A DNA stretch of 26,522 bases, taken from a virus. The DNA lies in the IMG/VR virus record IMGVR_UViG_3300025131_007327, positions 1 to 26,522 of that record; one strand, 5' to 3'. Position 1 is the stretch's first letter. Each line of letters begins with the position of its first letter. Positions 11,397-19,275 of this stretch are shown here, piece after piece. The translations under genes were made by a program, and so were the position numbers. Under the pieces are notes generated by a model, which ran no database searches, was not told where the DNA came from, and saw only the letters and a list, made by a program, of their open reading frames with translations.

Positions 11397-12443
11397 TTAA
11401 GAAAGTACGCTGTCGGACAGCTCGTTGACGTAAATTGGTCCGTTTATGATTTGGTCGGTGATGAAGGCTTCGTCGGCTCCGTATTCGATTTTCGCGATTT
11501 CGTACCACAAGTCGCCAGTCGAGAAGTAGTTCGTCGTGTCCGTGCCCCGAGCCGGGGCCGCGGTGCGAAAGGAGTAAGCGGCAGTGCTGAGTGAGTCGAG
11601 TCGGTAGTTAGTGAGCGTGACCGTCGGCGATCCCCCCCCCCCGTCATTACTTGTCGAATGTTGGGCGGTTCCCCAACTTACGTTAAGCCAGATCGAACCG
11701 TTCACTCCGGGTATGGTGATCTCTGCACTTTCGTCAACCTCGAATGATTCGGACACAAGCGGATAGCTTGGTCCCTTCTGCCATACGATAAACCCTTTGG
11801 CTACCTTGAACGCTTCGGCTTCGGTCTTTCGCACCCGGAACTGGTGGTTGTCTGTCCATATCCCGAGGTTGTCCTGCACGATTTGCTCGTACATGAAGAT
11901 CTGTGGCGGCAGCGTTGAACTGACCGTGTCGTTGGTTACCTCGAACGTGCAAAGACGAATTGCCTTCTCGTCTCGGTCGATAGTTCCCGGGCCAACGTCC
12001 AGAGCGACGAATGTGATGTAAGCCTCGTAAGTGTCCCCGAGTTCCCTGTAAATGACCCACGCTTCATAGTCTCCGTCATCCAGGTTTTCCCGAGGAGCCG
12101 GGTCGCTGTCTATTGTGTCCCCCCCGAGGGTCGGGTAGATTTCCACCGCTTCGTTATCATCACCGGAAGGCTCGCAAATCGTGGGAGTTCTCAGGAACCG
12201 GAGCTTTCCAGGCCAAAGGCCCACGCCCCGTTCAAGCTCCACCCCCTCCTCGGGCTTCTCGTAATACCGGAGCCCTATCGGAGCAAACCCGTAGGCTTCC
12301 GGACAGACAACCGGGTTCTTGGGCTCGTCCAACCTGCCGTAAATGGAAAGCACCGCTTCCCTCATTTTGTTCCACTCCCGAGCCCCCGAACTCTGGTCGA
12401 CTCGGAATGGAATGTCAGGAATTCCGCTTTCAGACGCCGCCAT
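11397..12443 (-). CDS. tail-tip or receptor-binding candidate
   Basis: The protein has 348 residues. The N-terminal region (PFRVDQSSGAREWNKMREAV) resembles the attachment part of phage tail-associated proteins. The remainder is beta-rich (DGDYEAWVIYRELGDTYEAY, EVDESAEITIPGVNGSIWLN). A glycine run NDGGGGSPTV is encoded by an 11-G tract that divides the last third of the protein from the rest. It overlaps the upstream gene by one base (TAATG). Position after the tape measure and before lysis suits a tail-tip or receptor-binding role, inferred from order only. Confidence 0.55.
   Translation of the reverse strand: MAASESGIPDIPFRVDQSSGAREWNKMREAVLSIYGRLDEPKNPVVCPEAYGFAPIGLRYYEKPEEGVELERGVGLWPGKLRFLRTPTICEPSGDDNEAVEIYPTLGGDTIDSDPAPRENLDDGDYEAWVIYRELGDTYEAYITFVALDVGPGTIDRDEKAIRLCTFEVTNDTVSSTLPPQIFMYEQIVQDNLGIWTDNHQFRVRKTEAEAFKVAKGFIVWQKGPSYPLVSESFEVDESAEITIPGVNGSIWLNVSWGTAQHSTSNDGGGGSPTVTLTNYRLDSLSTAAYSFRTAAPARGTDTTNYFSTGDLWYEIAKIEYGADEAFITDQIINGPIYVNELSDSVLS
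11632..11642. repeat. C11 (coding-strand G11) homopolymer inside the tail-tip candidate
   Basis: Eleven C on the plus strand encode GGG GGG GGG GG(A). A slip of one or two bases would truncate or alter the C-terminal third of the protein. Confidence 0.9.
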
Positions 12444-13357
12444 TACATGAAAAACAGGGTATTGGGATCATACTCGTAGAGCCCTTTGTTGATTGGGTGG
12501 GGACCGTCTGGCCCGTCGGGGAACTTCGGGAATCCGAGGGGGGGAGAGAGCTCCCACGTCTGTGATTGATTCGTGAGCCCTCCCGTCGTGTCCTGCGACA
12601 TGGAAATCTTCATCCACTCGTAGGTGTGTCCCAACATTGGCATTGGCGGGTAGCCGGGGGGACGAGGGTCGTCGCTATACTCCACGAGCCCGAGGTGGTT
12701 GAGGTCTTTGTCGACCCACCCGTCCACGCTCGTCAGCTCTTCGGTCCACTGCAGCGTGGGGGCTTTGAAGGTTCTGTGACCCTCGACGAAAATCATTCTG
12801 CCCCACTTGACGGCGTCTGGGTGGTGTTCGGCGTAATCGGGTTGTCTTCGGTCTACCGTGGACTTGTAGTGGATCTGCTGTGCGTCAATGGTCTTGTCCT
12901 TTACCAACTCGGCTTTCCCTTCCATCACGGCCACTATCCACGCCTTGGAAAAGGCAGCATTGTCCTCACCCATTCGTTTCCCATCGAAGTCGTGCAGGAA
13001 GACCGGGTGTTGCAGAATTGACCTGTCCACCCGCGTCCCACTGAGAGTATAGACTGCCTCCTCCTTCTCTTCGTTCGTTCCTAACCAGTTGCAGTTGACA
13101 ATCGTCACCCCTCCCGGCTCGTTCCGAACGTCAACCTCGTCGAGGAGGAGAAACCCCCAATAAGACGGCAGCTCTTCGTAGAGATCAGTAATCGGTGTCC
13201 CTTTCAAAAACAGGAAACTTGCAGAATTCTCCCACGTCTCTCGGAGCATGGAAAAGGAGTTGGAAGCCATCCACCCCCCTTTGGCGTCTCTTCTGGCGTT
13301 GAAGTCGGGACGAGCCTTGAAGGTCGTGTTGTCGTATCCGTATGAAGTTGCGGCCAT
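12443..13357 (-). CDS. tail-associated protein of unknown function
   Basis: The protein has 304 residues and immediately follows the tape measure, one base away, the usual place of distal-tail or hub proteins. It is rich in aromatic residues and acidic loops (WENSASFLFLKGTPITDLYE, LLLDEVDVRNEPGGVTIVNC). It ends in a proline-rich stretch, PPLGFPKFPDGPDGPHP. The N-terminus MAATSYGYDNTTFKARPDFN resembles the start of the tail-tube candidate at 16086 (MAATKYGNGNYG), which may reflect only a shared start style. No enzymatic motif is seen. Confidence 0.55.
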   Translation of the reverse strand: MAATSYGYDNTTFKARPDFNARRDAKGGWMASNSFSMLRETWENSASFLFLKGTPITDLYEELPSYWGFLLLDEVDVRNEPGGVTIVNCNWLGTNEEKEEAVYTLSGTRVDRSILQHPVFLHDFDGKRMGEDNAAFSKAWIVAVMEGKAELVKDKTIDAQQIHYKSTVDRRQPDYAEHHPDAVKWGRMIFVEGHRTFKAPTLQWTEELTSVDGWVDKDLNHLGLVEYSDDPRPPGYPPMPMLGHTYEWMKISMSQDTTGGLTNQSQTWELSPPLGFPKFPDGPDGPHPINKGLYEYDPNTLFFM

Positions 13358-13358
13358 T

Positions 13359-14486
13359 TTAGGAACGGTAGATTGCTTTGTTTCTTTCGATCAGGTGTAA
13401 GACCCGACTCTGGTCCTCTGCTTGAGCCAAGAGTTCTCTGTCTAAATTCAAGCGTTCCTTCCCCGCTATTGCAGGGGGAGCCCCGAAGATTGCCGCACCA
13501 GGTCCCGGACCTCCTCCTCCGAGCAAATCCTTCAAGCCTGGAAACATGGTGGTGATGATATCAACGAACCCTTCCCCGATTTGTTCCCCCACTTCCTTTG
13601 CCTTTGCCACCACCTTTTCCATGAACCAATCACCCAATCCACCGAACCACTCGGGAAGGGTCTTCTTGAAAAAGCCCTCATTCCCGAACAAATCCACGGC
13701 GAAAAATTGACTCAACAGGGTGATGAATTGCGGGATACTTGAAAGCAGGTCTTCGATACTTTTTGCCATTTTTTCCAAATCGATTACCCCTAGGAGTTTG
13801 ACCCACGCGGCTCGGATAGTGTTATTAAACTTCGTAGCGGCGTTTTGCATTTTGCGTATGCTCTCTCCTCCCGCGTCGTCGATTGCCTTTGCTAGACCTT
13901 TGGTGTTCTCACGGGCGGTCTTCATACGCTCGTCCCAGTGCCTTGCCAGACCCACGGCCCTAATCCCTTCCCCTCCGAAGATCTCGTCCAACGCAAGAAC
14001 CACGTCTTGGATGGGACGCTGTGAGTTCTTGGCGGCTTTCATTATTGCCTCGAACTGTGCGGCAGCCGCCAAGGGGTCGAGATCCCTAACGTCTAGGTCG
14101 AGTATCTTTAGGGCTTCCTCTGCCGCTCCCCCCCGTAGGATCGTCTCCGCTAGTCTCTTTTGCATCTCCCCCAACATGTCGGCTGCCGTGTCCGCGTCGA
14201 CTCCCACTTGAACCAACGCGTTTCTAATGGCGAGGAGATCATGTGACGAAGCACCGGTCCTCTCCATTTCGTCGCGTAGAACTGCCATCATTCGTGCGGT
14301 GACCATTAACTGGTCTTTTACCACTCCGAAGATTGCACCCATTTTCCCCCCCTTCATTTTCCCCCACGCACCCTTGAGCTTGCCAATGGCTCCCTGTAGC
14401 TTGGAGAAGGCTCCTCGTATTTTTACCAACCCACGACCTACCGCCGTGGTGTCCATTTTTACCTTTAGCGTTGCGCCTAATGCCAT
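13359..14486 (-). CDS. tail tape measure protein (short)
   Basis: The protein has 375 residues and directly follows the chaperone frameshift gene, the hallmark position of a tape measure. It starts with basic helices (GAFSKLQGAIGKLKGAWGKM, KGGKMGAIFGVV). The TMP-type helical region follows, with ALVQVGVDADTAADMLGEMQ and IQDVVLALDEIFGGEGIRAV. Amphipathic and hydrophobic helices come next (SSIPQFITLLSQFFAVDLFG), then the glycine-rich GGGGPGPGAAIFG. By the known proportionality of about 0.15 nm per residue, it would specify a tail of roughly 55 nm. The small size suggests a short tail or a minimal scaffold protein. Confidence 0.78.
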   Translation of the reverse strand: MALGATLKVKMDTTAVGRGLVKIRGAFSKLQGAIGKLKGAWGKMKGGKMGAIFGVVKDQLMVTARMMAVLRDEMERTGASSHDLLAIRNALVQVGVDADTAADMLGEMQKRLAETILRGGAAEEALKILDLDVRDLDPLAAAAQFEAIMKAAKNSQRPIQDVVLALDEIFGGEGIRAVGLARHWDERMKTARENTKGLAKAIDDAGGESIRKMQNAATKFNNTIRAAWVKLLGVIDLEKMAKSIEDLLSSIPQFITLLSQFFAVDLFGNEGFFKKTLPEWFGGLGDWFMEKVVAKAKEVGEQIGEGFVDIITTMFPGLKDLLGGGGPGPGAAIFGAPPAIAGKERLNLDRELLAQAEDQSRVLHLIERNKAIYRS

Positions 14487-14487
14487 G

Positions 14488-15134
14488 TCAGTCCCCTAGC
14501 AAATAGTCCTCTGTTATCCACTTTGTGTTTTTCATGCGCTTTAACTTTTCCTTGGCCGTTTCTATTGATTTACCGTCAGTGATTGCCCACTCGAACGAGT
14601 CGCCTTCTGCCCGGTTTGCGTAAGCGTCGGCAAAGATTGTTTGGATAACTTCGATTGCTGAGACTCTGTCGAGGTCGGCTCTCGAGTATCCGAGATCAAG
14701 TCCCGCCCGGAGGAAAGCGGCTCGTCCGAATGGTTTCGCTCCTCCTTCTTCCGGGCTTCCACCTTTGGGTGGCTTACCATGCTCGCTTGCAGCGCGTCGA
14801 AGTCGGCAACGATCACTTCCTCTGCCGCTTGCCTGTCTTCTAGGGTTGTGCTCCTTCCGAGTTCTCTCCCTGACCGAGCAAGTTCTTCAATCTCCAAGTC
14901 CTTGACGTCGTCATACTTAGACGCGTAAAGGAAAAAGACTGCCTCTCCCAATTCGTCGTCCCCTATTCCTTCGTCCTCTTCCTCCGACGTCGATAACTCG
15001 AACAGCTCCTGCACTATCTCTAGCTTCCCCCCGTCGAGTGGGAAGAGTTCCAGGCCGTCAGGCATGGACCCCCCTTGGAAATACTTTCGAGCTCTTCGAC
15101 CCCTTGACTCTCTTCTCTGTCTTCCCTTACTCAT
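14488..15134 (-). CDS. tail assembly chaperone frameshift product (GT-like), joined by -1 slip
   Basis: Reading starts at the ATG at 15134 and is in frame 0 for 124 codons, up to AAG at 14763. A -1 shift at CCCAAAG then continues for 91 codons and ends at TGA (14490-14488), one base before the tape measure ATG. The -1 frame carries a sensible protein, including GRAAFLRAGLDLGYSRADLD and DSFEWAITDGKSIETAKEKL, and has no upstream ATG of its own. The product would be 215 residues. As in lambda gpG/gpGT, the longer form is expected at a low ratio and binds the tape measure during tail assembly. Gene order and the slippery site make this convincing, although the shift itself is predicted. Confidence 0.8.
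14562..15134 (-). CDS. tail assembly chaperone, unshifted product (G-like)
   Basis: Frame 0 encodes 190 residues. The first 124 are the shared domain: a basic start SKGRQRRESRGRRARKYFQG, then an acidic helical part with STSEEEDEGIGDDELGEAVF and TTLEDRQAAEEVIVADFDAL. After the slip site, frame 0 remains open for 66 more codons of S/T/Q-rich sequence that looks like untrained out-of-frame coding. Most related G proteins stop soon after the slip, so this extension is longer than usual. The gene starts in an ATGA overlap with the preceding gene. Confidence 0.72.
   Translation of the reverse strand: MSKGRQRRESRGRRARKYFQGGSMPDGLELFPLDGGKLEIVQELFELSTSEEEDEGIGDDELGEAVFFLYASKYDDVKDLEIEELARSGRELGRSTTLEDRQAAEEVIVADFDALQASMVSHPKVEARKKEERNHSDEPLSSGRDLISDTREPTSTESQQSKLSKQSLPTLTQTGQKATRSSGQSLTVNQ
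14763..14769 (-). promoter_or_regulatory. -1 ribosomal frameshift site CCCAAAG
   Basis: On the minus strand C-CCA-AAG is an X-XXY-YYZ heptamer in the correct frame. It lies in a small hairpin, CCACC-CAAA-GGTGG (14772-14759). Lambda uses GGGAAAG at the equivalent point. Shifting here joins the two frames before the first stop in frame 0. Confidence 0.78.
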
Positions 15135-15568
15135 GCTCCGATCTTTCCAAGAATGTGTTCCTGAACTCTGGTCGGAGCCCTAACGGGGTCGATCAAGGCA
15201 ACGCTTCGGCCCTTCTTTATGTAAACCTTCGCGTTGGCTTTCCTGACGTAGTCCCGGACGCACAGGAAATTGTCCCACGCGCACATTAGGTAAGCCAGCG
15301 GGTGGTCCGGGTTTTGGTAACTCCATTCTTCCTCCCTTGTCTTGGCGTCTCTCTCCTGTTTCCACGCGGCAACTATTGCGTCCGCTGACATCGTCGGGTC
15401 AGACGAGCTACCATTAGGAAGGAAGTTGAACGCTACCCTGTTGGCGTCTCCGGTGGTGATGCTGACTTCCTCTCCGGGGACAGGGGGAACCCCGAGTGCC
15501 ATCAACGAAGCCGCCAGTTTGATGTCGGTGACGCTAACCGTCGGTGCGTATTTTTTTATCGCTGGCAT
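15131..15568 (-). CDS. tail-region protein of unknown function
   Basis: The protein has 145 residues and lies between the tail-tube candidate and the chaperone, coupled to the latter by ATGA. Segments such as YAPTVSVTDIKLAASLMALG, SADAIVAAWKQERDAKTREE and AYLMCAWDNFLCVRDYVRKA suggest a small mixed alpha/beta protein with helical C-terminus. The position could hold another chaperone-like or tail completion protein. It overlaps the preceding small basic gene by 35 bases. No family is recognised. Confidence 0.6.
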   Translation of the reverse strand: MPAIKKYAPTVSVTDIKLAASLMALGVPPVPGEEVSITTGDANRVAFNFLPNGSSSDPTMSADAIVAAWKQERDAKTREEEWSYQNPDHPLAYLMCAWDNFLCVRDYVRKANAKVYIKKGRSVALIDPVRAPTRVQEHILGKIGA

Positions 15569-15689
15569 TTTTTCCTGCCTCTCTTGCTTTTTTCCTTCTT
15601 TCCCGCACCTCTCGGTTCCCTGCTTGGATCTCTTCCAAGTCAGGGTCTACCGGGAGGGCTGTGCTCTTTGCTTTTTTGGCTTTGGGCAT
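15534..15689 (-). CDS. 51-residue basic peptide
   Basis: A short frame fills the otherwise empty 125 bases between two tail genes. Its ATG is four bases past the preceding stop, and the end overlaps the next gene by 35 bases. The product is very basic (PKAKKAKST, then EVRERRKKAREAGKNASDKK) with an acidic patch VDPDLEEIQAG, perhaps a small nucleic-acid- or capsid-binding peptide. Short length and overlap make it uncertain. Confidence 0.45.
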   Translation of the reverse strand: MPKAKKAKSTALPVDPDLEEIQAGNREVRERRKKAREAGKNASDKKIRTDG

Positions 15690-15693
15690 TTGC

Positions 15694-16086
15694 TTACGTT
15701 ATGGTTGCAGACGCACTAGAGGCTGTGACTCCGAGCCACCCCTGTGCAGAGAAGGACCCCTGTTGGAAGTCTGTGTTTGCGTCGGTGAGTTCCACCGTGT
15801 TTATGTAGAACTTCGTGACGCCAGTATCGGTGCCGTAGATTGACGTGCTTGCGACGTCTAGGACTCCTCCCAACGTCTGCCCTTGGGTGTCTGCTGTAAC
15901 GGTCGCACCGTTACCGTTTAGCGTTGCAGTTTCGTTGTAGAAAACTGCGCCTGTGACCTCACCAATATGGTTGGGGAGCTCTACCACTTCTTCCGAAGCG
16001 GCCATAGAGAGACTCTGAATGTAGAGTCCCTTCGAACTTTCGTCAGAAATGCCGTAATTACCATTTCCGTATTTCGTGGCTGCCAT
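15694..16086 (-). CDS. major tail (tube) protein candidate
   Basis: The protein has 130 residues, beta-rich, with MAATKYGNGNYGISDESSKG at the start, SEEVVELPNHIGEVTGAVFY in the middle and repeated T/A/S strands at the end (GWLGVTASSASATIT). Small tail-tube proteins in lambda-like phages have this composition and lie just upstream of the chaperone pair, as here. The gene is set apart by a 36-base leader (ACGAAACGAAACAATG), longer than most spacers in this operon, consistent with strong separate translation. Assignment rests on order and composition. Confidence 0.55.
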   Translation of the reverse strand: MAATKYGNGNYGISDESSKGLYIQSLSMAASEEVVELPNHIGEVTGAVFYNETATLNGNGATVTADTQGQTLGGVLDVASTSIYGTDTGVTKFYINTVELTDANTDFQQGSFSAQGWLGVTASSASATIT

Positions 16087-16122
16087 TGTTTCGTTTCGTT
16101 AGTTTTAGGTTTAAAAAAAGGG

Positions 16123-16455
16123 TTAGGGGAAGGGAGGGGGTTCGGGCGGGTCGGGCTCCGGGGGGTTCCTAATAGCGTCAAGGATCGCTTGATAGTCCTC
16201 CTCGGAGATCTCCTCTGCTGCCTCACTCGAGATAGCTTGTGCAATCACGACCTCGTCCTCGTCAGTGATCCTCCACGAGTCAATAGGGCAGAGTCCCCAT
16301 CCCGTTGACGGTTCCTGCACAAGATCAGGGAAGAGAGGCAGACCTCGAAGGGTTCCCGCAACCGGGTATCCCCGAGACTCGTCCACGTAGTCCGTGTAGG
16401 TCGAGTAGTGGTCCGGATCGACTCGGAAAAAACGGTGGGTGGAAAGGTCGGGCAT
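16123..16455 (-). CDS. small protein of unknown function
   Basis: The protein has 110 residues with an N-terminal DLSTHRFFRVDPDHYSTYTD. An acidic middle follows (ISSEAAEEISEEDYQAILDA) and a proline-rich end (NPPEPDPPEPPPFP). It starts one base after the stop of the LRR-fusion gene. The proline/acid tail suggests a flexible segment. It sits in the tail module and may be a minor structural protein; nothing is recognised. Confidence 0.55.
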   Translation of the reverse strand: MPDLSTHRFFRVDPDHYSTYTDYVDESRGYPVAGTLRGLPLFPDLVQEPSTGWGLCPIDSWRITDEDEVVIAQAISSEAAEEISEEDYQAILDAIRNPPEPDPPEPPPFP

Positions 16456-16456
16456 T

Positions 16457-18184
16457 CTATTGGAGAACTCCGTTTAGTGTTATGGTCCAAGCCGGGGAGC
16501 AGGCTTTCAGCGTGGTCACCGCAGAGGTAATGTCAGGCGTCCCCGTGCCTGTGTCGTAGTCGATTGTTATATCTGGCCCACTTGCAGGTGCATCGACGCC
16601 AGATGTGGCTATAGAGTTCAGGATGTTCTCCACGGAGGTTGCGGTGAGCGACGAGCAGCCGTCCCATGCTTTGTAGAAGCAATCATTGGAGGGTGTTCCG
16701 GGAGACCAATAATCGAACAGGTTAGCGGGAAAATCTTCGAGTGAAGCGCACAGGTACCAGCAGTAATAGAAAGTGGTCCCGCTCGATAGGTCCAGTGTGC
16801 CGGGAAAACTTTCGAGTGAAGTGCAAGCATACCAACTGCCACTAAAATCTGTCCCGCTGGATAAGTCGAGCGTGCCGGGAAATTCGGTCAGTGGAGTGCC
16901 CCCCCAACTGTAACTGAAATTTGTTCCGCTGGATAAGTCGAGCGTGCCGGGAAATTCGGCAAGTGAAGCGCATAGATACCAGCAGGCGTAGAAATCTGTC
17001 CCGCTCGATAAGACCAAAGCGGGAAAACTTTCGAGTGAACTGCACGACCGCCAGCAGGAACTGAACGATGTGCTGCTTGAGAGGTCCAAAGCGGGAAATT
17101 CGGTTAGTGAAATGCAATTACGCCAGCAGGAAGTGAAATTTGTCCCGCTAGATGCGTCAATCTTGGGAAAATCTTCGAGTGAATAGCAATTATACCAGCA
17201 GGTACTGAAATTTGTCACCCCACTGAAATCCAACGCAGCAAACTTCGGGGCAACTAAATCGGTTCTATCGGCCCAGTATTGGTAAAGACTCCCAGTCGGA
17301 TTCCTCGTCGCGCCCGTGTTCTCTTCCAACCAACGGATCACAGACCCGACTTCCGTATTCGATACGGAGGAAGGAAACAGTGCATAGGCGTAGAGTCCTA
17401 GCCCTTGGAAGTAACCCGTCTCATTCCCTAGTGCGGTGATAATATCAACCGAGTCCGCGTCCACTTCGTAGGCAAAAATGCCGTTGCTAGTTGCAGTCAC
17501 AAGGATTCCCGCTTGAGCGACTGCCGTTGCACTGAAGTCTAGTTGCTTGTCGACCGCGTCAAATTGGAGGAAGCCCCCCGAAGCGTCGTGCGCTGGCTGT
17601 TCTTCTGCCGTAGTTTGCACCAAGTCTCTGACCAGTTGGTTTGACTTTCCAGGAGCTTGCGTCCATTTTTCGACGTCCCCCCCCTCGGTGGTGATTCCTT
17701 GGGTTCCGTAATACAGGAGGTAGGGGTTCAAGTCTTTGGGATTAATCAAGTAGGGGACCATGTCTGGGTCAGAGATCTCCGCACACTTGATCTCCAACGC
17801 AAACGTCGTCTGCCGGTAGCCGTCCACCGGCTCCGTCACCCCCTGCCCTCCGGTGGAGTCGTTGACTTGCATCACGGTCCCAAGGAAGCCCTTCAACGCG
17901 GCAGCATCCCCCACCAGGTCCGTCACGGCTTGCGTGATTTGCCGGTGAGTGGTGGCAGATTCGTCCGCTTCCGGAATTGTCATTACCACCACCGAGATTG
18001 GGACGGTGTATTGCCCCCGGATCACCTCGTTCTCTTCGGGATCTCCTGCCTCCGTGACGATGCACGCCGGGTAGGAGAGATCCCCACCAAAGTCTCGTTC
18101 GAAGAACGTCACGGACGATAACTCCGGGCGTCCTGACCCTTTCAGAAAGTCGGAGACTCCCGCTACTGTAATGTCGGTGATCAC
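16457..18184 (-). CDS. tail terminator-like domain fused to LamG-like and DUF285/BspA-like repeat domains
   Basis: The protein has 575 residues and a GTG start overlapping the preceding gene as GTGA. Residues 1-137 look like a tail terminator/completion domain: YPACIVTEAGDP, then ISVVVMTIPEADESATTHRQ, AVTDLVGDAAALKGFL and DGYRQTTFALEIKC. Residues 141-300 have a concanavalin-like pattern (LVRDLVQTTAEEQPAHDASG, then FLQFDAVDKQLDFS). Residues 319-489 hold seven repeats of about 24 residues. The C-terminus has the SLTATSVENILNSIA segment usual after such repeats. The terminator normally is a ~130-residue protein on its own. The fusion could place an adhesive rod near the head-tail junction or along the tail. 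Domain boundaries are judged by eye. Confidence 0.72.
   Translation of the reverse strand: MITDITVAGVSDFLKGSGRPELSSVTFFERDFGGDLSYPACIVTEAGDPEENEVIRGQYTVPISVVVMTIPEADESATTHRQITQAVTDLVGDAAALKGFLGTVMQVNDSTGGQGVTEPVDGYRQTTFALEIKCAEISDPDMVPYLINPKDLNPYLLYYGTQGITTEGGDVEKWTQAPGKSNQLVRDLVQTTAEEQPAHDASGGFLQFDAVDKQLDFSATAVAQAGILVTATSNGIFAYEVDADSVDIITALGNETGYFQGLGLYAYALFPSSVSNTEVGSVIRWLEENTGATRNPTGSLYQYWADRTDLVAPKFAALDFSGVTNFSTCWYNCYSLEDFPKIDASSGTNFTSCWRNCISLTEFPALDLSSSTSFSSCWRSCSSLESFPALVLSSGTDFYACWYLCASLAEFPGTLDLSSGTNFSYSWGGTPLTEFPGTLDLSSGTDFSGSWYACTSLESFPGTLDLSSGTTFYYCWYLCASLEDFPANLFDYWSPGTPSNDCFYKAWDGCSSLTATSVENILNSIATSGVDAPASGPDITIDYDTGTGTPDITSAVTTLKACSPAWTITLNGVLQ
16718..17230 (-). repeat. seven DUF285/BspA-like repeat units encoded in the fusion gene
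   Basis: Each unit of about 24 residues follows the pattern LSSGTxFxxCWxxCxSLxxFPxLD; for example STSFSSCWRSCSSLESFPAL and GTNFTSCWRNCISLTEFPAL. One unit is shorter (SYSWGGTPLTEFPGTLD). The nucleotide units are similar but diverged, so this is not a fresh duplication. Confidence 0.85.
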
Positions 18185-18918
18185 GATACGCTTGCTTTAA
18201 CTGCTCTTCTGTACCACTGGACGGTTTGCTTCCACCCGTTTCTGGTGGCTTCCTTTGCCGTCCGCTTTGAAAAAATGTTCGTGTCGAGTGTCGCAGGAGC
18301 GTCCGAGATCAAGTGCACCTCTGACTTGCCAAGCGTCCTCTTCACATACTTGGCCCTTCCCTTGTCGGAGTGCTTTTGTGCCCACTTCATAAAGTTCTTA
18401 CCGATCCTGGCTGGACTCGGCCCTCGTGATTTCTTGGCAAGGGCCATGCCGGCACCTAGCCACGACCCCTTGGTGATTCCCGCCAACTTCTTACGTCGGA
18501 CGAGAGTCTTGTTCATGACCGGAGTCTTCGTAAGCGCACGCTTGCTAGGGGGAAGTCTTCGGACTCTCCCGTCTTTCCCCCGGTGATCCTCAATAAAGTC
18601 GTTCACATCGTCCGGGCTTTCCAAGATTTGAGAAGGAGAGAGGTGTGCCACCCCCCCCTTGAACATGAACGAGGGGTTCCTCCTTTTCACGATTTGGTTA
18701 AACGTCCGAGCAGGAACGTCACTTATGTTTGTCTTCGCTCCCGTAATGATGTTTTGGATAATCTGTTTCTTTGATCTCCCCCGAGGCTCCGTCAAAACGG
18801 CGCACCCCCGGGCTACGGCCACTCCGTACCTGATCAACGCTTGATTGGAAGACTCCCCGAACAGTTTCCGGAACTTCCTCATCCCTTTTTCGTCGATCTT
18901 GGCGGTGGTTTGGATCAC
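18181..18918 (-). CDS. head-tail connector / minor tail-like protein (HK97 gp10-type candidate)
   Basis: The protein has 245 residues and is very basic (RRLPPSKRALTKTPVMNKTL, then VRRKKLAGITKGSWLGAGMA). The start GMRKFRKLFGESSNQALIRY and the internal ARTFNQIVKRRNPSFMFKGG resemble the neck/minor tail protein family that precedes tail terminators. Order (stopper, this gene, terminator) matches lambda-like connectors. It is longer than the usual 130-180 residues. Start is GTG overlapping the preceding stop as GTGA. Confidence 0.6.
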   Translation of the reverse strand: MIQTTAKIDEKGMRKFRKLFGESSNQALIRYGVAVARGCAVLTEPRGRSKKQIIQNIITGAKTNISDVPARTFNQIVKRRNPSFMFKGGVAHLSPSQILESPDDVNDFIEDHRGKDGRVRRLPPSKRALTKTPVMNKTLVRRKKLAGITKGSWLGAGMALAKKSRGPSPARIGKNFMKWAQKHSDKGRAKYVKRTLGKSEVHLISDAPATLDTNIFSKRTAKEATRNGWKQTVQWYRRAVKASVS

Positions 18919-19262
18919 GGTGCTTGAGTAGTCCCGGTTAGAGATACCAAGGTCATTGCTTCCCCCACTTCCACTGACTCGACCTTCCTCGCTTCTCCGT
19001 CCAAGGTTGCCGTCTTCCCTAGGTAATCGTCTGCCGGGTCTGTATATACCGAGACGAATTCGGAAGAAGCCCCCACGAAAGTTTGGGTAAGCTCAATTTG
19101 TTGTCCCCCCTCCATGTAGTCCCGAGCCACTCGAGCTTGGTCTTTCGTCCCCTCCCACGGGGGACCGGAGTCAATGGACAAGGAACTAGCCTGTCCGTTG
19201 GGACCGAGCATAGACGCGGCTGGTTTAAGTGCCGCGACCGCTATCTCTCCAAGCGTGCTCAT
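18915..19262 (-). CDS. head-tail stopper / completion-like protein
   Basis: The protein has 115 residues. It opens with GEIAVAALKPAASMLGPNGQ. It ends with a beta-rich domain (GASSEFVSVYTDPADDYLGK, GEARKVESVEVGEAMTLVSL) that fits stopper proteins such as lambda gpFII. Its position between the capsid region and the gp10-like protein supports this. It is coupled downstream by GTGA. A 66-base upstream spacer contains a strong hairpin (19276-19308). Confidence 0.6.
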   Translation of the reverse strand: MSTLGEIAVAALKPAASMLGPNGQASSLSIDSGPPWEGTKDQARVARDYMEGGQQIELTQTFVGASSEFVSVYTDPADDYLGKTATLDGEARKVESVEVGEAMTLVSLTGTTQAP

Positions 19263-19275
19263 CCTGTAGGCTCAA

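Noticed and set aside
1061-14522. Near-matches to a DnaA box (TTATCCACT at 1061 and about 14514)
   Set aside because: Only two isolated sites, both inside genes and not clustered near an AT-rich region. Each is one base from consensus, so chance is adequate.
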